From NCBI GenBank assembly GCA_003446655.1, contig DMCZ01000231.1, positions 1-12,974 on the forward strand: a stretch of 12,974 nucleotides of DNA. The letters run 5' to 3'. The DNA comes from Thauera sp. (GTDB lineage Bacteria; Pseudomonadota; Gammaproteobacteria; Burkholderiales; Rhodocyclaceae). Both the position numbers and the translations under genes were made by a program. This document shows, one piece after another, positions 1-6,132 of this stretch. Within the stretch, counting starts at the first letter, position 1. The number at the start of each line of letters is the position of its first letter. The notes under the pieces were generated by a model. That model saw nothing but the letters and a program-made list of their open reading frames with translations. It did not search any database and had not been told where the DNA came from.

Positions 1-102
1 TCGGACCGCATCTCGAAGTACAACCAGCTGCTGCGCATCGAGGAAGATCTCGGCGACACCGCCACCTATCCCGGCAAGCGGGCGTTCTATAACGTGCGCT
101 GA
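1..102 (+). CDS. eno: Enolase, C-terminal fragment (5' end outside window)
   Basis: Only the last 33 codons are present, ending in TGA at 100-102. The visible tail contains ISKYNQLLRIEE, followed by a short stretch ending in YPG and a terminal AFYNVR. This is the conserved C-terminus of bacterial enolase, the glycolytic enzyme that converts 2-phosphoglycerate to phosphoenolpyruvate and is also a degradosome component in many proteobacteria. The active-site regions lie upstream of the window and cannot be checked. The following gene is ftsB, and eno-ftsB is a widely conserved proteobacterial order, which supports the call. The two genes are separated by 195 bp holding a REP-like palindrome. 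Confidence 0.92.
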   Translation, partial: SDRISKYNQLLRIEEDLGDTATYPGKRAFYNVR

Positions 103-166
103 TCATCCTGCTGCGGCGAAGGTCGGCGGCATTGCTGTTGTCCTCGCCGAAACCGCCGTGTTCTGA

Positions 167-238
167 CATTCGCGGGCAAGACTGCTCCACCGTCACCCGG
201 GCCCAACCCTGTGGTGGGCGCAGTCTTGCCCGCGAATG
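167..238. repeat. REP-like long inverted repeat between eno and ftsB
   Basis: The left arm CATTCGCGGGCAAGACTGC (167-185) is perfectly complementary to the right arm (220-238), giving a 19-bp stem. A further CCACC/GGTGG pairing (187-191 with 213-217) lies inside it, separated by a small asymmetric internal loop. The centre is a GC-rich loop. The TTCGCGGGCAAG core followed by a CTCCAC-like end resembles the REP palindromes of Pseudomonas, here as two head-to-head units. There is no T-tract, so it is not a classical rho-independent terminator. It could attenuate eno read-through or protect the 3' end of eno mRNA. The structure is seen directly; the REP family assignment is inferred from similarity to known REPs. 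Confidence 0.7.
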
Positions 239-297
239 CGGTTGCCGGCCCAAGGTCGGCCGCCCTGCGGCAGACCATCCTCGAGTTTTCCTGCCCG

Positions 298-570
298 ATG
301 CGCTGGCCCATCCTGATCCTGATTGCACTCGTCGTCCTGCTCCAGTATCCGCTCTGGCTGGGTAAGGGCGGATGGCTGCGCGTCTGGGAGGTGGACCGTC
401 AGCTGCAGGCCCAGCGCGAGGAGAACCTGCGCCTCGAGCAGCGCAACGCCAGTCTCGAGGCGGAGGTCAGCGACTTGAAGTCGGGCAATGAGGCGATCGA
501 GGAACGCGCGCGCTTCGAACTCGGCCTTACCAAGCCCGGCGAAATCTTCGTGCAGATTCCCCGTCGCTGA
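298..570 (+). CDS. ftsB: Cell division protein FtsB
   Basis: A 90-residue bitopic membrane protein of the FtsB/DivIC family, which bridges FtsL and FtsQ in the division septum and helps activate FtsWI. The layout is typical: a very short cytoplasmic N-terminus, one hydrophobic segment at about residues 4-17 (ILILIALVVLLQYPLW), then a periplasmic coiled coil at about 30-70 rich in Q, E, R and L. The conserved end RFELGLTKPGE is followed by a short tail. The start at 298 places the TM segment at the N-terminus as in E. coli FtsB. The reading frame stays open back to 211, but that extension would be coded by the REP-like palindrome arm and is not family-like. No strong Shine-Dalgarno is visible. 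Position after eno agrees with the usual order. Confidence 0.93.
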   Translation: MRWPILILIALVVLLQYPLWLGKGGWLRVWEVDRQLQAQREENLRLEQRNASLEAEVSDLKSGNEAIEERARFELGLTKPGEIFVQIPRR

Positions 571-615
571 GCGACGCGCGGTTCCTCCTGAGGCGGTCGT
601 GCGCGGGGCCGGGCG

Positions 616-1164
616 TCAGTTGCGCGCGATGAGCGTTCGTGCGCCGTCTATTCGCTGCGCAAAGTAGCGGTTGTCGAGCCGCTCCACGCGCACCTTGCCG
701 CGGCTTGAGGGCGCGTGTACGAAGCGGCCGTCGCCAATGTAGATGCCCATGTGGGAGTGCCGGCGCTTCATGGTGTTGAAGAATACGAGGTCGCCGGGAC
801 GCAACTCGCTGACTTCGATCGGGCGGGTGCGGTCGGCGATCTGCGCAGCATTGTGCGGCAGTCGGCTGCCGCTGATGTTCTCGACGATGTACGCCACCAT
901 GCCGCTGCAGTCGAGGCCCGCTTCAGGGTTGCGGCCTCCGAAGCGATAACCGGTATCGAGCAGCCCGAGCGCGAACAGCACCATCTCCTGCGTCTGATGC
1001 TCGCCCTCGAGCGAAATGAACGGGCCGCCCGGCACCGTGGTGCGTGCGGGCGCCGGCGTCGCCGTGGTCACTTGCGGTGTCGTGCTGCAGCCGGCGAGGA
1101 GCGCCAGCGCAGCAACCACGGCAGCCAGCTTGAGCGGGCAGGCAAACCGTTGCAGCGGGGTCAT
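616..1164 (-). CDS. NlpC/P60 family lipoprotein (peptidoglycan endopeptidase)
   Basis: A 182-residue predicted outer-membrane lipoprotein with a C-terminal NlpC/P60 cysteine peptidase domain, the family that cuts within peptidoglycan stem peptides. From the chosen start, a hydrophobic signal segment ends in the lipobox LLAGC (Cys26), followed by a low-complexity T/P/A linker. The domain holds the catalytic Cys86 in LDCSGMV, the catalytic His138 in SHMGIYIGDG, and His150 in FVHA as the likely third residue. The start at 1164 gives a normal lipoprotein n-region. An in-frame ATG at 1212 (16 residues longer) is possible; neither has a clear ribosome site. It is convergent with ftsB and lies 213 bp downstream of the SIMPL gene, so it is probably transcribed on its own. 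Exact cleavage specificity cannot be told. Confidence 0.92.
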   Translation of the reverse strand: MTPLQRFACPLKLAAVVAALALLAGCSTTPQVTTATPAPARTTVPGGPFISLEGEHQTQEMVLFALGLLDTGYRFGGRNPEAGLDCSGMVAYIVENISGSRLPHNAAQIADRTRPIEVSELRPGDLVFFNTMKRRHSHMGIYIGDGRFVHAPSSRGKVRVERLDNRYFAQRIDGARTLIARN

Positions 1165-1377
1165 CGGCCCGTGGCGGGATGTGCGGAGAAGGGGCGAGGC
1201 CTGAGCGTTCATGGCACGCTTGCGCAGACGCGAAAAAGATTTGCGCCAGCGTATCCCAGGCCGCACTGGTCTGCAAGGTTCGACGTCAAATCAGCGGCTT
1301 GCAGCGCATTCCTCGAATCCGCCTGAAGGCGGTGCTGCCCGGGCCCGCCTGAACCGGTGGCGCGCGACGCCGGCGAT

Positions 1378-2088
1378 TCAATCGATCAGTTCGATCCGCC
1401 CGCTTACATGAACCGACACCTGGCTCTCGCCGCCTTCCAGCGGTGCCGACGCGGCCTCTGCCGACATCGCGGCGGCGGCGCGCATGCGCGGCATTGGCGG
1501 CTGGAAGCCCGAGTGGCCCACGGACAAGTGGGCGATCCGATGCTTGCGGCCGAGCGCGCCGGCGATCAGGCTCGCGCGCTGCTCGAACGCCTGCAGCGCG
1601 TCCGTGGTGGCCGCGTCGATGGCCTTGCGGCGGGCCTCGGGTGCCGGCTGCATGGTGATCTGGGCAAGGGCGAGGGTGGCCTGCAGTTCGCCGACCAGGT
1701 CCGACATGGCGGGAAGATCGCGACTCTCGAGTTCGATCTCCGAGCGCATGCGCCAGCCCGTGACGCGACCTTTGCCATCCTGCGCGTAAATCGGCCAGGT
1801 CGATGTATTGCCCGACTGCACCTTGACCTCGTTTCGGGTTCGGGCGAGTTCAAGCGCGGTGGCGATCTCGCGGTTCACCTCACGCGCCACCGCCGCGGGG
1901 TTGGGGCCCGTGCGCTCGACATAGAGGACTGCGGTGGCGAGATCGTTTGCCGCGGCCTTGCTGGCCTCGGCCGAGAGCTCGACGGTGGTGACCTGGGGCT
2001 GCGTCTGGCCCTCGCCCGCGCGCACGGGCGCAGCACAGAGCAGCATCGAGGTCGAAACCAGCGCGAGGGCGAACGGGACAACGCGCAT
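1378..2088 (-). CDS. SIMPL domain (DUF541) secreted protein
   Basis: A 236-residue protein with a Sec signal peptide (about residues 1-24, hydrophobic core FALALVSTSMLLCA, cleavage probably after VRA). One SIMPL/DUF541 domain occupies the rest. Family hallmarks are the N-terminal VELSAEASKAAANDLATA strand-helix, the repeated alternating strands and helices, and the C-terminal MPRMRAAAA run followed by SQVSVHVSGRIEL. SIMPL proteins are periplasmic or secreted, form oligomeric assemblies in some bacteria (BP26 of Brucella), and have no defined enzymatic role. The start ATG shares its A with the TGA stop of the upstream gamma-carbonic anhydrase (TGATG at 2086-2090), so translation is probably coupled and the two are co-transcribed. 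What links the two products functionally is unknown. Confidence 0.9.
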   Translation of the reverse strand: MRVVPFALALVSTSMLLCAAPVRAGEGQTQPQVTTVELSAEASKAAANDLATAVLYVERTGPNPAAVAREVNREIATALELARTRNEVKVQSGNTSTWPIYAQDGKGRVTGWRMRSEIELESRDLPAMSDLVGELQATLALAQITMQPAPEARRKAIDAATTDALQAFEQRASLIAGALGRKHRIAHLSVGHSGFQPPMPRMRAAAAMSAEAASAPLEGGESQVSVHVSGRIELID

Positions 2089-2642
2089 CAGGCGGTTTCC
2101 TTACGGATCACGGTCGACGGTTCGAGCGCGCACAGGGATTGCTCGTACAGACGCGCGTTCTCGATGTAGTGCTGAGCGTTCCACTTCAGGTGCTCAACCT
2201 CGTCGTCGCTCAGGGTGCGGATCACGCGGCCGGGGGAGCCGACGACCAGCGAGCGGTCGGGAATGACCTTGCCCTCGGGGATCAGTGCGTTGGCGCCGAT
2301 GATGCATTCCTTGCCGATCACGGCCTTGTTCAGGATTACCGCGTTGATGCCGATGAGGCTGCCGTCGCCGATGGTGCAGCCATGCAGCATCGCCATGTGG
2401 CCGATGCTGACGCGGTTGCCGATGTTCAGCGGCACGCCGTCGTCGTTGTGCAGCACCGAGCCGTCCTGGATGTTCGTGTCGTCACCGATGGTGATCGGGT
2501 CGTTGTCGCCACGCATCACCACGTTGTACCAGACGCTGACGTTGCGTCCGGCGCGCACCGAGCCGACGATCGTCGCGTTGTGCGCGATCCAGCTGCCTTC
2601 ACCGAAACTCGGCCGACGGTCGCCCAGGGCATAGATGCTCAT
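2088..2642 (-). CDS. Gamma-carbonic anhydrase family protein (YrdA/PaaY-like)
   Basis: A 184-residue left-handed beta-helix protein with hexapeptide repeats (for example IGDGSLIGINAVIL, VIGKECIIGANALI) running from about residue 20 to 140, followed by a C-terminal helix. The three histidines expected to bind Zn/Fe across trimer interfaces are present: His65 in GSVLH, His82 in SIGH, and His87 in MLHGC. Such proteins act as carbonic anhydrases or, in the PaaY branch, thioesterases; many lack the acidic proton-shuttle loop of the archaeal Cam enzyme, as seems true here. The start was set at 2642 because GAGA lies 6 nt before that ATG. An ATG at 2648 is in frame but would abut this purine tract. 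It heads an operon with the SIMPL gene (1-base stop/start overlap) and has a good promoter candidate at 2699-2727. Confidence 0.94.
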   Translation of the reverse strand: MSIYALGDRRPSFGEGSWIAHNATIVGSVRAGRNVSVWYNVVMRGDNDPITIGDDTNIQDGSVLHNDDGVPLNIGNRVSIGHMAMLHGCTIGDGSLIGINAVILNKAVIGKECIIGANALIPEGKVIPDRSLVVGSPGRVIRTLSDDEVEHLKWNAQHYIENARLYEQSLCALEPSTVIRKETA

Positions 2643-2698
2643 GATCATTCTCGCTTTTGGATGTCTCTCGCCGGAAGCTTGCGGCAGTTGGGGCGCGC

Positions 2699-2727
2699 AT
2701 CATAACAACTGCGGTGCAGCATGAAAA
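2699..2727 (-). promoter_or_regulatory. Sigma70-like promoter for the gamma-carbonic anhydrase/SIMPL operon
   Basis: Reading the minus strand, TTTTCA (2722-2727) and TATGAT (2699-2704) are separated by exactly 17 bp. These match the sigma70 consensus at 4/6 and 5/6 positions. Transcription would start near 2692, giving a leader of about 50 nt before the ATG at 2642. It was located by eye in the divergent gap with rlmJ. Confidence 0.5.
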
Positions 2728-2765
2728 CTCTCGCGCGGTGCGCAATGTGGCTGATCCGGCAAGGG

Positions 2766-2794
2766 TTTTGCGCTGCGACAGGGGGTGCTAGGAT
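2766..2794 (+). promoter_or_regulatory. Possible extended -10 promoter for rlmJ
   Basis: TGC followed by TAGGAT (2786-2794) resembles an extended -10 element. A weak -35 (TTTTGC at 2766-2771) lies 17 bp upstream of the hexamer. The predicted start would be near 2801, leaving only about 18 nt of leader that contains the CAGGAAA ribosome site. The -35 match is poor, so confidence is limited. Confidence 0.33.
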
Positions 2795-2818
2795 GCCGGC
2801 CGCCATCAGGAAACACAC

Positions 2819-3664
2819 ATGCTCAGCTACCGCCACGCCTTCCACGCCGGCAATCACGCCGACGTCCTCAAGCATCTCGTCGTGCTGGAGTTGCTCGATT
2901 ACTACAACAGGAAGGACAAGCCCTGGTATTACGTCGATACCCATGCGGGCGGGGGGTGCTATGCGCTCGACAGCGCGCAGGCGGACAAGACGGCCGAGGC
3001 GGTCGATGGGGTCGGGCGGCTGTGGGGGCGGGACGACCTGCCGGCTGCGGTGGCGAACTATGTCGCCGCGGTCGCCCAGTTCAATCCGCACGGGCGGCTG
3101 CTGTTCTATCCGGGCTCGCCCGCGCTGGCGATGACGCGCGCACGGGCGCAGGACCGGCTTCGTCTGTTCGAGCTCCACCCGGCCGACTTCGAATCCCTGC
3201 AGCGTACGTTCGAGAGCGAGCAGGAGCGCGTGCAGGTGCGCCGAAGCGACGGCTTCGCTGCGCTCAAGAGCCTGCTGCCGCCGCCCTCGCGCCGTGCGGT
3301 GGTGCTGATCGATCCGCCCTACGAAGTCAAGGAGGACTACCGGCGCGTGGTCGATACCGTGCGCGACGCGATGCGGCGATTCCCCACCGGGACCTTCGTC
3401 GTGTGGTATCCGATGCTCGCGCGCACGGAGGCGCGCGCGCTGCCCGAACGGCTCGCCGAACTCGGCGCCGAGAGCTGGCTCGATGTGCGGCTGGCGGTGC
3501 GCAAGCCGCCGCGCGACGGCTTCGGGATGTTCGGCAGCGGGCTGTACGTGATCAATCCGCCCTGGGTGCTGCCGCAGCGGCTCGAAGTGGCGCTGCCCTG
3601 GCTTGCCGAGCGCCTGGCGCTGGACGAGGGCGCGGGCTTCGATCTTGAGCATCACATCGAATGA
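2819..3664 (+). CDS. rlmJ: 23S rRNA (adenine(2030)-N6)-methyltransferase RlmJ
   Basis: A 281-residue Rossmann-fold, SAM-dependent methyltransferase. RlmJ methylates N6 of A2030 in 23S rRNA (E. coli numbering), acting on free rRNA during ribosome assembly. Visible hallmarks are the N-terminal signature YRHAFHAGNHADVLKH (4-19), the SAM-binding motif YVDTHAGGG (38-46), the acidic strand end LFELHP (116-121), and the catalytic N6-adenine motif DPPY (165-168). Length matches the roughly 280-residue family norm. An AGGAAA ribosome site sits just upstream of the ATG. The stop overlaps the start of the next gene as ATGA (3661-3664), so the downstream pyrophosphohydrolase is almost certainly translationally coupled. 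Confidence 0.97.
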   Translation: MLSYRHAFHAGNHADVLKHLVVLELLDYYNRKDKPWYYVDTHAGGGCYALDSAQADKTAEAVDGVGRLWGRDDLPAAVANYVAAVAQFNPHGRLLFYPGSPALAMTRARAQDRLRLFELHPADFESLQRTFESEQERVQVRRSDGFAALKSLLPPPSRRAVVLIDPPYEVKEDYRRVVDTVRDAMRRFPTGTFVVWYPMLARTEARALPERLAELGAESWLDVRLAVRKPPRDGFGMFGSGLYVINPPWVLPQRLEVALPWLAERLALDEGAGFDLEHHIE

Positions 3665-4029
3665 GCGAGCCGACGATGCCCTCCGACTCGCTCCTCGAGC
3701 TACGCGATGCCATGCGCCGCTTCGCCGCCGAGCGCGAGTGGGAACGGTTTCATACACCCAAGAACCTGGCCATGGCGCTCTCGGGTGAAGCCGGTGAGCT
3801 GATCGAACATTTCCAGTGGCTCACGCCCGAGCAGTCCGCGTCGCTGCCGGGTGCGGCGCGCGACGAGGTCGCGCTCGAACTGGCCGACGTGCTGCTCTAT
3901 CTCGTGCGCCTGGCCGATGTGCTCGACATCGACCTCGCCGCAGCCGCGCGGCGCAAGATCGAGATCAACGACCGGCGCTATCCGGTCGAGCGCGCGCGTG
4001 GGCGTGCGGACAAGTACGACCGCCTCTGA
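3661..4029 (+). CDS. MazG-like / dCTP pyrophosphatase (DCTPP1-type) nucleotide pyrophosphohydrolase
   Basis: A 122-residue all-alpha NTP pyrophosphohydrolase of the MazG superfamily. These enzymes hydrolyse non-canonical or surplus (d)NTPs to the monophosphate and pyrophosphate using Mg2+. The metal-binding EXXE...EXXD pattern is complete: Glu43 and Glu46 in GEAGE, and Glu73 and Asp76 in ELADVLLY. The stretch RFHTPKNLAMAL followed by HFQWLTPEQ closely follows the DCTPP1/RS21-C6 branch (dCTP or 5-methyl-dCTP hydrolase in animals) rather than E. coli MazG, which is twice as long. The C-terminus KYDRL is also typical. It overlaps rlmJ by 4 nt. Substrate preference for dCTP is inferred from the subfamily. 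Confidence 0.92.
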   Translation: MSEPTMPSDSLLELRDAMRRFAAEREWERFHTPKNLAMALSGEAGELIEHFQWLTPEQSASLPGAARDEVALELADVLLYLVRLADVLDIDLAAAARRKIEINDRRYPVERARGRADKYDRL

Positions 4030-4053
4030 TTCCGAAGCCACGTTTTTTGCGCC

Positions 4054-4077
4054 CCCCAATGCGGTTGTGCATTGGGG
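4054..4077 (+). terminator. Perfect 9-bp hairpin after the pyrophosphohydrolase gene
   Basis: CCCCAATGC (4054-4062) pairs perfectly with GCATTGGGG (4069-4077) around a 6-nt GGTTGT loop. It lies 25 nt after the stop at 4029 and 54 nt before the phosphate transporter. The T-run (ATTTTT, 4085-4090) begins about eight bases after the stem rather than directly, so it is a poor classical terminator. The right arm also overlaps a possible promoter at 4072-4100, so an operator or leader role is possible. Confidence 0.45.
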
Positions 4078-4100
4078 TAGTGCAATTTTTCTGAAACAAT
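4072..4100 (+). promoter_or_regulatory. Weak candidate promoter for the phosphate transporter
   Basis: TTGGGG (4072-4077) and AACAAT (4095-4100) are 17 bp apart, matching sigma70 hexamers at 3/6 and 4/6. It is the best-spaced pair I found in the A/T-richer gap before the TTG start at 4131. The -35 lies in the right arm of the hairpin at 4054-4077. Transcription would begin near 4107. No convincing Pho box was found. Confidence 0.28.
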
Positions 4101-4130
4101 ATCGCCTTTCGTATCCATCGGATTCCCATC

Positions 4131-5711
4131 TTGGACCTGCAGCACATCAGTGACATCGAGCGCGCCGCGCACAAAGGCCGGGGAGAGATCTTCCGCCTCG
4201 GCATGGGGGTGATCTTCATCGTCGCCGTCATGTTCTATTCGGCCATGCGCGGCTCCGGGGAAGGAAGCCTCGTGCTCGTGATGGCGGCCATGATCGGCGG
4301 CTACATGGCGATGAACATTGGTGCCAACGACGTCGCCAACAACGTGGGTCCGGCCGTGGGTTCCAAGGCGCTCACGCTGGCGGGCGCGCTGGTGATCGCG
4401 GCGATCTTCGAGGCGGCCGGTGCGCTGATCGCCGGTGGCGAGGTCGTGGGCACGATCCGTAGCGGCATCATCAACCCCGACCTCATCCCGGACTCGGACA
4501 CCTTCGTGTGGATCATGCTTGCCGCGCTGCTTGCCGGTGCCCTGTGGCTGAACCTGGCCACGGCCGTGGGGGCGCCGGTGTCGACGACGCACTCGATCGT
4601 CGGCGCGGTGCTCGGTGCCGGCATGGCTGCAGCGGGTCCGTCGATCGTGGACTGGGCGACGATGGGCGGTATCGCGGCGAGCTGGGTCATCTCGCCCCTG
4701 CTCGGGGGGTTCTTCGCCGCGGGTTTCCTGTATCTCGTCAAGCGCAGCATCACCTATCAGGTCGACATGGCCGAAGCCGCGCGCCGAATGGTGCCGCTGC
4801 TCGTCGGCCTCATGGCCTGGACCTTCTCGACCTATCTGCTGCTCAAGGGGCTGAGCAAGGTGTGGAAGGTCGGCTTTGGCGCTGCGGTGCTGTATGGGCT
4901 GATCGTAGGCGTGCTTGTGTTCGTGCTGGTGCGCAAGGCGCTGTCAGGGCGCGATGGGATCGTGGCCAACACCAAGCAGAGCGTGAACAAGCTCTTCACT
5001 GTTCCGCTGATCTTCGCGGCGGCGCTGCTCAGCTTCGCCCATGGCTCCAACGACGTGGCCAACGCGGTGGGGCCGCTCGCCGCCATCGTGGATGTGGTGA
5101 CCTCCGGCGGCGTGGTGCATAAGGATGCTGCCATCCCGACCTGGGTGATGATGGTCGGCGCCATCGGTATTGCGCTCGGCCTGGCCTTGTTTGGCCCCAA
5201 GGTCATCCGCACGGTCGGCTCCGAGATCACGGAGCTCGACCAGATGCGTGCGTACTGCATCGCCATGGCGGCTACGATCACCGTGATCGTGGCCAGCCAG
5301 CTCGGGCTGCCGGTGAGCTCCACTCACATCGCCGTCGGCGGCGTGTTCGGTGTGGGCTTTCTTCGCGAATACCTCAAGAGCAACTACGACCGCATGGTGG
5401 CCGAGATCAAGGCCCACCACCCGGAGGGTGACCTTGCCGCGATCGAGGCCTTCATCCAGCGTTTCGAGAAGGCCTCGCTCGAGGAGAAAGGCCGCATGCT
5501 GCAGGACCTCAAGGACCGCGCGAAGAAGTCCGAGGATCCCGCGAACTTTTCCAAGGGCGAGCGCAAGGATCTGAAGAAGGTCTATCGCCGCGAGCTGGTC
5601 AAGCGCTCGCAGCTGATGCGCATCGCTGCTGCCTGGATCATCACCGTCCCGGCCTCTGCCCTGATGGCCGCGATGCTGTTCTTCACCATCCGCGGCATGA
5701 TGCTGCCCTGA
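4131..5711 (+). CDS. pit: Inorganic phosphate transporter, Pit family
   Basis: A 526-residue polytopic inner-membrane protein of the PiT family (PF01384), which imports phosphate, often as a metal-phosphate complex, with protons. The internal duplication is clear: GANDVAN (64-70) is repeated as GSNDVAN (305-311), and PVSTTHS (149-155) as PVSSTHI (394-400). About ten hydrophobic segments are visible. A charged, helical, presumably cytoplasmic stretch occupies about residues 413-495, followed by one last TM segment and the C-terminus. The start is TTG: an in-frame stop lies at 4092-4094, no ATG or GTG occurs before the conserved N-terminus, and the next Met (residue 25) would cut into the first helix region. 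No clear ribosome site precedes it. DUF3301 follows after 40 bp. Confidence 0.94.
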   Translation: MDLQHISDIERAAHKGRGEIFRLGMGVIFIVAVMFYSAMRGSGEGSLVLVMAAMIGGYMAMNIGANDVANNVGPAVGSKALTLAGALVIAAIFEAAGALIAGGEVVGTIRSGIINPDLIPDSDTFVWIMLAALLAGALWLNLATAVGAPVSTTHSIVGAVLGAGMAAAGPSIVDWATMGGIAASWVISPLLGGFFAAGFLYLVKRSITYQVDMAEAARRMVPLLVGLMAWTFSTYLLLKGLSKVWKVGFGAAVLYGLIVGVLVFVLVRKALSGRDGIVANTKQSVNKLFTVPLIFAAALLSFAHGSNDVANAVGPLAAIVDVVTSGGVVHKDAAIPTWVMMVGAIGIALGLALFGPKVIRTVGSEITELDQMRAYCIAMAATITVIVASQLGLPVSSTHIAVGGVFGVGFLREYLKSNYDRMVAEIKAHHPEGDLAAIEAFIQRFEKASLEEKGRMLQDLKDRAKKSEDPANFSKGERKDLKKVYRRELVKRSQLMRIAAAWIITVPASALMAAMLFFTIRGMMLP

Positions 5712-5751
5712 TGCTCAGTCGGCAGGCAGGCTCGCACCTGGCGGCGACCGC

Positions 5752-6093
5752 ATGAGCCTGATCGAGCTGTTCGCGGTGGTGCTGCTCGGCGGGGTGGTGT
5801 GGTTCTGGCTCGACAGCCTGAAGGCACGAGAGGCGGGCGTCGAGGCCGCCCGGCGCGCCTGCCTTCGTGAGGCGGTGCAGTTCCTCGACGAGTCCGTGGT
5901 CGGCCACGGCTTGCGGCCGGTTCGCGACGAGCGCGGGCATCTGGTGCTGCGGCGCGCGTTCGAGTTCGAATATTCGGTGAGCGGCGATGACCGCTACAGC
6001 GGTTCCGTCGTGCTCGAGGGGCGCGAGGTGGTGCTCGTGGATGTGAGCGCGCATCGGCTGGCGCAGCGTGCGGTGGTGGTCAAGCTGCACTGA
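5752..6093 (+). CDS. DUF3301 domain-containing membrane-anchored protein
   Basis: A 113-residue protein with one N-terminal hydrophobic segment (about 3-20, LIELFAVVLLGGVVWFW) followed by a soluble domain. The pattern FWLDSLKAREAGVEAARRAC, then VQFLDESV, then a strand-rich half with LRRAFEFEYS and GSVVLEGREVVLVDV matches my recollection of DUF3301 (PF11743), a small gamma/betaproteobacterial family of unknown function. The soluble part probably faces the cytoplasm or periplasm depending on helix orientation, which I cannot decide. It lies 40 bp after the Pit gene on the same strand and may be co-transcribed. It converges on folE. The ribosome site is weak. Confidence 0.85.
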   Translation: MSLIELFAVVLLGGVVWFWLDSLKAREAGVEAARRACLREAVQFLDESVVGHGLRPVRDERGHLVLRRAFEFEYSVSGDDRYSGSVVLEGREVVLVDVSAHRLAQRAVVVKLH

Positions 6094-6105
6094 CCGTCAG
6101 TGTCT

Positions 6106-6120
6106 CGGGGGCGGGCCCCG
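6106..6120. terminator. Short GC hairpin in the DUF3301/folE convergent gap
   Basis: CGGGG (6106-6110) pairs with CCCCG (6116-6120) across a 5-nt loop in the 39-bp gap between two converging genes. There is no T-run on either side, so a bidirectional terminator role is only suggested by position. Confidence 0.2.
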
Positions 6121-6132
6121 CATAGGCCGTGC

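Noticed and set aside
211..297. A longer FtsB start using GTG/ATG-like codons at 211.
   Set aside because: It would translate the REP-like palindrome arm and push the TM segment inward, unlike any FtsB I know.
1232..1260. TTGCAG-N17-TACGCT on the minus strand as a promoter for the NlpC/P60 gene.
   Set aside because: The -10 matches only three consensus positions, so it is not better than chance.
1319..1353. CCGCCTGAA twice flanking GGCGG downstream of the SIMPL gene, able to form two alternative 6-bp hairpins (attenuator-like).
   Set aside because: The stems are very short, there is no T-run or leader peptide, and such GC repeats are common by chance at this base composition.
2645..3757. 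A 370-codon minus-strand frame opposite rlmJ.
   Set aside because: rlmJ carries complete methyltransferase motifs on the plus strand. The antisense product has no recognisable domain.
4085..4110. A Pho box (PhoB site) before the phosphate transporter.
   Set aside because: CTGAAACAAT is only vaguely like a CTGTCAT half-site and no second 11-bp repeat follows.
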